Assembly (NCBI GenBank): GCA_021442155.1
Contig: CM038221.1
Coordinates: 41,425,648 to 41,489,647 of the forward strand
Direction: 5' to 3'
Source of the DNA: Cymbidium sinense
Lineage: Eukaryota; Streptophyta; Magnoliopsida; Asparagales; Orchidaceae
DNA: 64,000 nt
Position 1 is the stretch's first letter. Each line of letters starts with the position of its first letter. The notes below the pieces were generated by a model. It ran no database searches. It worked only from the letters and a program-made list of their open reading frames with translations, and was not told the DNA's origin. Made by a program: the position numbers and the translations under genes. Positions 37,701-49,400 of the stretch are shown here, piece by piece.

Positions 37701-40700
37701 CCACTTGTGTTGTCACACCCGCTTAACCCCATCTGTCAATCGAAGTGTAAGAATAGAATGACTCGATTGACATGGCCACGTTCCACATGCTTGGAACGAA
37801 GCAGTGAAATTGTAATCTAATCAAATCATCAAATATTTGCAATTCTCTTAACTTAATTCATATCACGCGAATATCTAAATCATAATCTTTAATAAACTTC
37901 CTTGATTGATTCTTTTTTTAAAAAGATATATTTAAAATTTCGATGATCCGTAAAATTTTGCATTTCAAACAAGTAATGTCTCCAAATTTTAAGAGCAAAA
38001 TCACTGTGCTTCTAGATCATTCGGGATAATTTCTTTTGTGAGGCTTTTTATGCCGAGCGTAAGCATTATTACGTTACGCATTAAACACAACCCACTTTGC
38101 AGAACTCACTGCTCAAAGGGTGTTAGTGCCATAGTGATCTCGAGGAAACTGGCATTCTCTTCGCATGTCGATATAATGTGGAGCGTATCCAAAGCAGGAA
38201 GTGAACTTCGAACCATTATTGCTCGTTTGGCCTTGAGTTAGATTGAAAAATTTGTCTTGTAAGCAGGTCACGGTGATGGAGGAATGAGCCGTCTTTTGAA
38301 TCTTTTGAAACTCGTCCGTTTGATCGAGTAATGGGTATCATTTCAAATCTTGTTCGACCTCCAGTAAAATTGGTTAGTGCATCTTGGTTTAATTTTAACA
38401 TAGGAAATTTAATACATTTAGTAATCTCTTGTAATTCCAAAATCTTTTTCGGCTCCGATGCAGTCAAATCGGTTTGTATTTCAAACTTTGTATATGGAAT
38501 CTCCTCGTGATCAGTTTTCTCGACGTTGAAATGTAAAGACATTGTGAAGATTTGCTTGGAGTGTGATATGAATTAAGTTAAGTAGTATATGAATTCTACA
38601 AATATTTGTGATTTGATTAATCTGAAATTTTGCTTTCATGATAGCAATTAAACGTGTAATTCTTTCATAGGTTTGATTTTCAAAATACAAATTCTCCTTG
38701 AAATTCTACACTGGTCTTTAAGTCGTAATACTTACTGGCGGCGATCACGACTTTCTATCTCGATTAATCGATTTTCTCATAGCTTGATCATGACTACGGG
38801 ACTATTTGTCTTTCTCCACCGACCCACTTAATGGAGTTCTACACTTTCGACCATCTGATGCTTCATGCAGGCCATCGAATACTGATTGGTATTATTATTG
38901 TAAGCAGCTTCGATCATAGAATATGATCTTCCAGCCTAAATCTAAAACACATAGTCTCGACAAATCTTACAGGACTTGATTGTTCTTTTCGATTGTCCAT
39001 GTCGAGGATGAAAAAGCGTAAGAACGACAAGAATCTTAAAGTAAAATTTCGTATAAGGCGGTAGAAACAATCGTGCACGTATACATGTACATTTGCAAAG
39101 CAGTAAATGTCTTTGCGATAATGTAACGATGATACTTGAGCATATCTTGTAGGTCTTTGTAGAAATATATGTGAAATATCTACATGTATCATTCATCTTA
39201 TTTATCTGAAGTCGTAAAGATCATGTAGTAAATAGTGGCATACATAAGAATAGAAGCGAATTTAAAATTAGTATGTCTCACCGATTATACAGGTCAGTAA
39301 TAAACATTTATATTTACATTCAATATAATGAAATATCTACATTATTCATACTTATTTATCTGTCAGTGATAAACGTAGTCGTGAAAGCGATTGGCATCGA
39401 ATAAATGGCGAATTTAAATTAGCAGTATGTCTCTCGATTAATACAGGTCGATTAATGTGATGTGCTCCTCGATTCCTCGCCAGTCGACAACCAATGAAAT
39501 AACTCTTAAATACTTAATACATGCAACTCATAATGAAACTCATAATAACACCCATCTTGCAGAAATTGATATCTTCTAAACTTACCTGAGTACTCTGCTA
39601 TAATTCATACTTCAATCAACAAACTAAAATTAACAAACACCGCCGATCCAAATCCCCATTCTAATTCTACAACTCACTAGCTAGACCGATTTGAACTTCC
39701 CGATCACGCGCGATTTCAACACCAGGAAGGGCTGGTGAAAGGGATAGGGAAAGAAAATTAGCAACTTACAAAATTCCTAAATTTCCCGTCGGCCGGGGAG
39801 CGAAATCTGGGATTTCCAGACCGGCGACTTACGGGATTTTCCAACCCGTAGGTTCACGGGACTTATGTCTGCGTTCCAAGCGGCAATGAGAAACCTTCTG
39901 GGCTTCCACCGAGTCTCTGCGGGCGAAGGGGTTCTGCTCGAAATGCACAGTCGGCGCCAGGGAGGCACTTCTGTCAGTCGACAACGCCGAGGGAAGGAAG
40001 CCGGTTCCTGGGAGCGGTCGTCAGCCGAAGGAAGGAAAGGAGGAGAAGAACTTGATGAAGGGAGGGCAGCGGTAGGGAAGGAAGTGAAATAAATGAAGCG
40101 GGTATTACCTTTCGATCGATCCTGTCGAGGCGTTAATCCGTAGTTGCATGCTTAGATGATCTTTGATAAGTCTTCTGACGACGGGTTAATTAGCTTAAAC
40201 AAAATTAATTAGGACTTAAATTAATGGATATTACATGTGTAGCCAATAGAATCTTTCAGCCAGCCCTGATACCTCATACCTGAGCAAATCGACTCCCTCA
40301 TTCGAACTCTTGTGACTCCACAACCGAACGAGTGACTCGCCTCCCTCTCTCACTCTCCCTCAGTTTGTTCGTCTTTGCTGGACGCATGCAACCCCCAGCT
40401 AAAGCCCCTCCCATCCGTCTCCTCCCCTGCAGCAGTCGGCTGAGCCACTCCCTCTCGAGCCAAGCCACTCCTCTTCTGCAGCAGTCGATCAAGCTCCATA
40501 CGGCAAGCCGAACTCTTCCTCTCCCTTGATCGGTCTGTCACAGCCGAGCGGCAAGCCCTAAACAACCCGCTCTCCCTCTTCCTCTTTTCCAACTGAGCCT
40601 CCAGGTTGTTTCCATTCAACCCTAAGCTTCATATTACTATTTCAGTTCTCTTTCTTGGATGAAATGAGTTCGGTGAACTCTTCGTTCACATATCTCCTAA

Positions 40701-43700
40701 AGTTAGGTTGTGCTTTTTTTATATGGAATTGAAATAAGGAAGAGATATGATGTTTGATATGTGGAATGATTTGAATCCTTGCTTTATTATCAAGCATCCA
40801 CACGTGCTTTACCATTGCATGTTATTTTTGAGTTGCTAAGCAAAGAGAAAAGGGAAATCGGTAGGGTTATTACTTGTATGAAGTTGCCCTAGCTTTATTT
40901 TTGTCTCTTTCTAACATTTGGCAACCTATTATCACACAAATGGTTATCTAGTTAAATATGAAAATTTCAGATTTGGGCATGCTGAACTTAGCATGATTGT
41001 TTGTCTATGTGGATTGAAACTTACTTAACTGTCATGCAAACGGCTGCTTAGTTAAAATAAAATTTTAGATATCCATGATGTTGAGCTTAGCATGATTGTT
41101 TGCCTACTTGCACTACTTGTTAATGTTGGGCTTGATTCTCACTTGGATCTTATTATCAAGCAAGTGTTTTCTTAGTTAAGTTTGAAATTTCAGATTCCTA
41201 CTTTGTTGGATTTGATGTGATTGTGTGCTTCATGTGAGAAGAGTTACGTATAAAAAAATGGAAACGAAGTAAAGTGGGCTTTGGGCTTAGCTTTTATTTT
41301 CCTCTCAACTGTGATTGGCTTTAAACATTGAATGTCTCTACATTAGCATGAAATTGGCAATCTCTTTATGGCTTAATGTGATAATCTCTAATATTTCATA
41401 TGATGAGACTTAGTTTCAATGCAATTTTTCTATCTTTATACATCAAGTCAAATGTCCTCTTTATGGAAAGTAAGATGACAAAGTACTGACTTTTGAAAAA
41501 AAAAAAATCTATCTTGTTGTCTATAATGTGATTCATGCTAAAAATCATTGAAACCTAGATGTTTAATGTCTATCCTCACTTTTGAATGAATATAAAGTGG
41601 AGTATGATAAGATTTTCAGATTTTTTTTTGAACTTCCATATTGTTATTTCTTGAAGTCTAGTTTAGTTATTAACTTGATTGTTTCGTTTACTCGGTTCGG
41701 GGAGGATGGAAAGGAAACTAAATGGTTTCCTTTGTTTCACATCTTTATCATTTGACAATGTTTGGCTCGGATCTTACTTAAATCTTATTATCATGCAAAT
41801 AAATGCATAGTCAAATATGAGCTTTCAAACTTTTGCTTTGCTGAATTTGAGATGATTGTTTGCTCTATGTGGCTTAAACCTTATATTGGTTATCATGATT
41901 AAAAGATCGGGATAGAAGGCATGAGTTTGGCTTGCTAGCATTGATCTTACTATATTCAATGCACATATAAATGTAAATTTGCAAAGATACATCAAAATTA
42001 AATAAGTACCCGTATACATTGTTCCAATGTGACGGAGAAATGTTTTAAAATAAGTATTCGTATACATTGTTCCAACGTGGCGAGAAAGTATGCTTTAAAA
42101 TAAGTACTCGTGCACATTGTTTCGATGTGACGAGAAAATATGCTTTAAAATAAGTAGTCGTGCACATTGTTCCAATGTGCTTTAAAATAAGTAGTCGTGC
42201 ACATTGTTCCAATGTGGGGAGGAACTCTATTTCAAAATAAGTACTTGTGCACATTATTCCAATGCGGTAGGGAAATTCTATGCCTCCCCTTTTACACAGG
42301 TAAAAATTGAAGGCTTATGCACACCTTTTTTTTGGCGTAGTGCTTAAATATATACATTTTTTATCGCGATATCGCATGACAGCTATCACACACGCCTTTC
42401 ATGACGTGATGGGAAGACCCAGCTCTCCCGAAGTAGACTCTTATGTAAGGATGACGTCGAGAGGCTGCCGAAATTTTTGGTAAATTAAAACGATTACAAA
42501 AAAAGGGAAGAGGGCTGTTTTAAAATTAACATGGCTTGGTCCAAACACTTGACCTCTAAACATTGCATTATGAAATGTTTGATAATCATTACAAATAACA
42601 ATTTGATTTGACACTTTGAAGATGAACATAAGTAGATACTTTCCTTTGTATGATCATTTGAAATGTCATGTACATTTCATTAAGTAGATATAAAAAGAGA
42701 CTCAAAAGAATTTTCTACATGAAAAACAAAATCTCAAGATGAAGATAAAGCTGAATTTGAAATATCAAATTATGTATAACTTACAAGGTGATGAAATGGA
42801 GTTTGAAAATTAATTCCAATTGTAGGCAAAACCCCCTTGAGATCCTTAAGCTTGCAATACCTCTTGTGAAGAAAATATTAGGGGAATGAGAAAGTAAATT
42901 TTAGTAGGAGTGGAATGCTTCCTTATTTATAATTAACCTCAACTTGAAATGGAACCTTCTTTATTTAATGATCATGCATGAATATTAAGTAAATGGGAGG
43001 GAAAAGTCAAAAAGGCACAAGTGATAGATGACAAAAAGAAAAAAAAAAGTGTCCACCATAATGGAATCATAATGTCATTCTCATTAACATATCCATGAAA
43101 CTTGCATGGTGTTAAGGAAGAGGAAATTTTCTTCTCTCCTTTTTTCTTTATGGCATCATATCATACAAAGAGATGAATAAAAAATTAAATGATATGGCAT
43201 ACATAAAAAATGTGGAAAGAAAAGTCCACCAAGATTTAAATTTCTCCTATCCCTTTTGATAAATACACCCATGAAATAGTTAATGATATTAAATAAAAGA
43301 AAAGAAAAAAAAAAAAGGAAGGTGAAGAGAAGCTTCTTCCTCTCAACGGGATCATGTCATGCCATACTTAAGATAAGACAAATAAAATGAAAGAATGAGA
43401 AAATCAACTAAATGGTCTGACACAAAAAATGGTGTTAAAATGTTCATGACAAAATAAAGGGGCATTGTGTCATAAAAGCATAAAAATATCTCTTTTATAT
43501 GACCCATTTTGAAATTTTTTTGAAACTTAAATTAGAAAAAGGATAAAATCCATTTATGCATAAGCATATATGTGGGCATTTGATTGGGGCAAGCTTTCAT
43601 ATGGCACATCATAAAACCCCCTTTCTTTCTCTCGATTCAAATATATGGTATATGTTTGTACATTTGAATGAAATGATTTCATCATGTATGTCTCAAAGCA

Positions 43701-46368
43701 AATCTTATATTTCATTTCTTTTATCTTGGGACTTGTGCAAATTCTTAAATCAAATGATGATAAGTAGAAAATGCTTATATGCAATATGAGAAGTTGCATG
43801 TTTGATCTCATTATATTAGAACACATGCAAATGTTCAAATGAAGTGAGCTTTGTATATGCCTTACGACATGATGTTCCACTTACATCAATCATTTTATGA
43901 AAGTGTTCAAATGAACTAGTATGTATCATAATTTATTCCTACATGTAAGTTCATAACTCTGAGGCTTCATGCCAAGTGTTAATGGAAAGACTTATTATGC
44001 GTGGTTAAAATAATGCTATATGTCATTTAAGTTAAACATACATGCAAACGTTCAAGTGAAATGAATTCCACGCTTACTTTATAAGTTATTGTTTAGTCAT
44101 GTCACTTGACTCATACAATTATTTGAAAGAAACAAGTTTGTATTTTACAAAATAGACCTACACTCGATCCATGATATATATTTAAAGGACTAGATTTTAA
44201 CAAGATAATACTCACTTGATTTATATCAAGTGTTTGACAAAATCAAATTCATGTCTTTCAAAATAGGTACACACTTGATTTATGACAAGTCTAGAAAGAA
44301 CCACACTTGAATTCTTTAAAACAAATTTATACTTGGTTTATGATAACTATTTGAGAAAACCTAACTCATATCTAGTAGAACATATCTCTACTAGATTTAT
44401 GACAAACATTTGAAAGAGTCAAACATATATCTTATAAAATAGAGCTACATTTGGTTTATGGTGTTGGGTATTAAAAACTCATATATACAATTTAACATGC
44501 TTGTCGCATCAAATACAATTACTTCAACTTAGACATTTCAATGTTCATAGATACTTTAAAGAATAGATGCTCGTATGTATGTTGAAGTACTCACTAACTT
44601 GAATGTTTAAAGAAATATGTTAAAGCAATCAAATGAAATGAATGCGCAAATTCCATATGAAATGAATGAACGAACACATACAATCATTCAAAATCAATCA
44701 ATCGCCCACACGTGCCCTGACACGTGTTACAAATCCAAATTTAGTATCCGAGATCTGGGATTCTGGTTTTACAGGGTTAACAAATATAATGATATTATTA
44801 TAACTTTCTTAACTTGATAAAATTTGAGAAGTTAATTCTATCATATATTGTAAGATAAGCCTATTGATATTATCGTTAATATAACTTGTCAAATTTAAAT
44901 TCTCAAGATGAAAATCCTAAACTCAATCCTCTATGCTCAAGCTAGAGTCGACAAGGTTTATAGGATGATAAATTCTGAAATAAGTTTTAAATCACACATG
45001 AATCTAGAACCGATCGTCTGCAACCAAGCAAGCAGAGTCGACAAAGTCTATTAGCCAATAATAGACGCATGATTGAAAGGGTTATCATTACCAAAGTTTA
45101 TTTAAAGTTTTAATGTCAAATATTTACATACTCAAATCCAAATTCATAATAAAACAATTATATGTTTAAATTGAAAAATACTAATAGGATAAAATTAATT
45201 ATTTAAATTTAAAGAAAAATTCATTCGCTCATCCACAACTGCTTGTCCAGGGTGACAAATTAAAAAAACTTTTGCTCACAAAGAGCCATGATAAATCAAA
45301 TACATAGCTATGTTCACACTCAAATAATCTCATGCTAATAAGAACGTGACCCGTGTCCTCTTTCTGCGTGATTTTGCCACATAAATTACTGTTATGACCA
45401 AAGCCCTCTAATTGGGTGGTTTGTCGCCAAATGACACCACTAAATTACGGTCACGATTGTCGCCCGTATGTTCCCAACAGCTTTGCTTTGTGAGCTGTGA
45501 ATTATAAAATGCATTTGATTGGGCAAAAAAATCTTTGTTAGCTAAGATTAACTTATATTTATCCTCTTAAACAAACACTACCCTGAGTCTGCAAGGACAC
45601 CTTGGACGACACAACCCATAGCTAGTGACAAGGATCATTCGATCAGGTTGAGTTAACTACCTCCCCTGACAAAGTAGACTAGGGATCACGATAGCTCAGA
45701 AGGACAAAACCATGGGATTTTGATCGGATGCGTCATCATTTTCCCAAACATATGCTTTAAATTAAAATGATAAATATAATAAATTTCAAACTCCACACTC
45801 ACTGCTATTATACGCTAAGCAATTAACGATCTATCGACTAGCTTTAATCGAAAGTTCACTCTTAGTATTGGAAGGGGTAATTACAATAGGTGCTTGCACC
45901 TATAAGAAACCTAAAACCAGATCTAAAATCCTCACAAAATGAGAGTGAAATCTATAGGTATTGTCTTATCTACAAAATGCATCTGCCTTCTAAAAATTTG
46001 ACCGACATTTATTCACACTCTCTTTATCGAGAGGTTGGTGGCGAATTCTTGAAGCCCACAAAATTGCATAATAAAATAGAATGAGCTCAATGCAGTTGGC
46101 TAAAATAAGAGTGTCAAACATAAATTTAGGGTTCCAATCTTCTGCTTCATGATACAACATACAATAACTCAAAAGTCGAATCACATTTGTAGGAGGAACA
46201 CTATTTGTAGCCAGCCAAAGTATGTCATAATCATAATAGTTGAGATAAGCAACTCGCTCTAAAAGAGCAATTTGACTATGCCTTAACTTCAAATTGATAA
46301 TCCAATCAACAAGATCATGTCCCACTAGAAGAGCTAAATCAAAAGAAGGAATGCGAGATCGAGAAAGA

Positions 46369-46451
<83 letters not shown>

Positions 46452-49400
46452 TCTTCACCATCTCTTGATGCCACAACAAATGATCTTTTTTTCGAGCTAG
46501 ACAAGAAGGATTGTAAACTTCAATTACAGCTCATATTTGCTATTTTCTAGGTTCAATTGGAGGAATACCATGATACCTATTCCATGTAAACATCATGGAG
46601 GATTTGCACAAGAAAGAAAACCATAATTTCATAAATATAATGAACAAGAAAGAGCGATATCAAAAACAAATAAAAAAGAAGAGCAAAGAATATAGTGTTT
46701 ATCTAAAACACTACATTCATTGGGGGAAATTTATTTGCAAATAAAAAAATAAGGAAGAAAAGGAGGGAAAATTAAACCTCCTCAATCACATCCCACGAAC
46801 CCCATAATCTCCACGCGAATTCCAACGACGTCTACGATCGCAACCCCGCCCACGCTTTGAGCCTGCGTTTGACTTGTAATATCCAATTATAATCCGTCGT
46901 TATCAGTAGTATTAGATCAGAAGACGGCATGTACGTCGGATTAAGCCATTCGACGCTGTATGGTTGGATCTCTCGCGGCTTCCTTATTTCCTTTCCTCGA
47001 GCGCGGCGGTAATTCCTCCTTTTTTTCCTTCCGCTTCACTAGATCCGCCGCCTCGCCTTCGCCTTCATCGGCCTCGCCGCTTCAGACGCAGTCGCTGGGC
47101 AGAGGATTCCGTCGGCTTCTGTGAACCACGCCTGCGACGCGAACTGGAGGCCGGAGTTCTGGCTTCGGCCCGCGTCCTTCTTCCCCGTGGTCGGCCGACG
47201 GAACCGGCCGTCCGGTGAGGTAAGATGCACCGCTGAGAGAGTTTCGTGGAATCAACCGGCTCGGATTGGAATGGTCCCGGAGCAAGAGGGAAGCCCTGGG
47301 AGTTCGTGACTTAATTTTCTTTCCCTATTCACCTTCCTTGTGTTGAAATGCGATCGGGGAGTTCAACTGTTTTGGTTGCCAGTGAGTGAATTATTGTGTA
47401 TTAAAATGAGGGTTTATTGACATTTTGTTATTTTTTGTTTAATCACAGATTTGGCGTTTGAAAGTACGATTATTTTGGAATGATTTCCAAAGATGAAAGA
47501 TTATACGAGGAGATATCAATTTCGGGTATGAAGTAGTTCTGGCATGTTAATTATGAGTTTCATTAAGGAAGTATTACGATAATATAGAAAGAGTTATATT
47601 TCTAGTCATACCATTTAAGCTTTACAGAGTTTATAAATTGTATGAATGCTACATCGATATTGCCATATTTACAACCGCTCAATGATTATATTGATTTTCC
47701 ATTATACGATTTCATCGCAAGATATAAATTTTTTAAAACACGTCAGAAATGCAGAATGTGATAAACGAAATGTCGGAAAATTGATGTGGAGATATGTTAT
47801 AAATCGCGCAGATAAAGAAAAGTCGACGAGATGCTGAGCGGGATCTTAAGTATCCCCGACCGACATTTGAGCCGTTAGTGTCCAACCTGTGTGTCACAGG
47901 TAAGTAGATTTCTCCGCTTTACCTTCCGCCTTTTAGCCGAGGGTGACACCCTTTTGTTATGAAGTCAAACCTACGCAATTATAAATCGACATTTCTAAAA
48001 ATGATTTGATATAAACTAAAATGATTTGACATCGATACAATATGAATCTACAAAGATATTGTTCGCTTATATTGTTACATTGCAAAGATCTACGATATTG
48101 TTCGCTTATATTGTTACATTTCGACCACAAAGATATTGTTCACATTGTTACATTCCGGCAAAGACATTTTACTCTTCTCGCAAATTTAAATGTACATGCA
48201 CTTACCTTGTCAGATCGAGCTTACTTTAAGATTCTTCACAAATGCTTTTACGACGCTACCGGTTGATAATTTCGCGAAAGACGAGGGGTAGAATTTTTTG
48301 TTGATTCAGGTTTTAGAGATAATTAAAGATGGCTTATGCATAAATTTTAATATCACGTCTTTCCGTATTTATTTACAAACTTAAAGATTTTGTCTTCAGA
48401 ATTGTGATATGAATTAAGTAGTATATGAATTTCAAATATTTGTGATGATTTGATTAGATGCAAATTTCACTTCTGCTCGCAGATATAAAGCTAACGCTAA
48501 ATAATCCAATCAAGTCATCCTATTCTCGTTAATTTGATGACCCCAAGATAAGTGTCATCAGGTGTGACGTGACTCACGTCCCATGACTGGTACAATCTCC
48601 CACTTAGCAAGTGATTAGGATATTGGCCACCTTTAAGAAGCCAAGCGATCGACCGTTCCAAACACACGCATGTACAAGGGAAGGAGAACAAAAAGGAGAG
48701 ATCAAGAGAGGGAACATATGCGGGGAGGTTGACTGAGCAATCACGTGAGCTTACTCAGATGAATAGCCCAACTCGAGAACAAAAGGTAGGAATTAGGACT
48801 ATTTTAGGAATTTTGGGATTTCTCTTCAAGTATAATGGCTATTAATCCTCAAAATTTTGAAAAAAAAATATTTGCAAACTACAAAATTTGATGTTTGGAT
48901 TTGACTGGATAATTATTAAAGACCTATGTCATCTATCTTGGGTCCAATAAGATATAGAATTTTCCCTCTGTTGATCTTGGATTTGAACACAGAGAGAAGA
49001 GTGCACTGATTGCACTTAATTTCACAAAATAGAGTACTGCTATACTGTTATATTGTCGAAATTACATAAAAAATGTGTTTAAAAATTTCTTAATAAAATC
49101 AAGAAATTATTAAATACTGGAATAGTAAGTGTAACTAGATGCATTTTAATTAAGATCATAAATAGACAATCAAACTTAAATCATTAATACACCAAATGAA
49201 TTTAAATGCATCAACGAAATTATTTTGATCACATGAAAATTATAAACAAAAATGTAAAAAAAAAATCTGATTTTAGGGATAAAAATATTCGCACAAACAA
49301 AATCACAAATAAATATAAATTGCTTGGTTGATTAAGCATAATATGTCAAGGATTCAAGTATAATCCAATTATCCTTTGTAGAAATCAAGACAATCTCAAC

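Noticed and set aside
40298..40619. Three overlapping 64-89-codon frames on both strands in the GC-rich island
   Set aside because: Few stops are expected in such GC-rich DNA; the frames overlap on opposite strands and none shows a motif.
41825..42254. Two minus frames with repeated [15 protein letters not shown] residues
   Set aside because: Translation of the ~50-bp minisatellite; no independent evidence of coding.
46294..46500. 68-codon plus frame containing a long Ile-Tyr run
   Set aside because: It is the (TA)n microsatellite translated.
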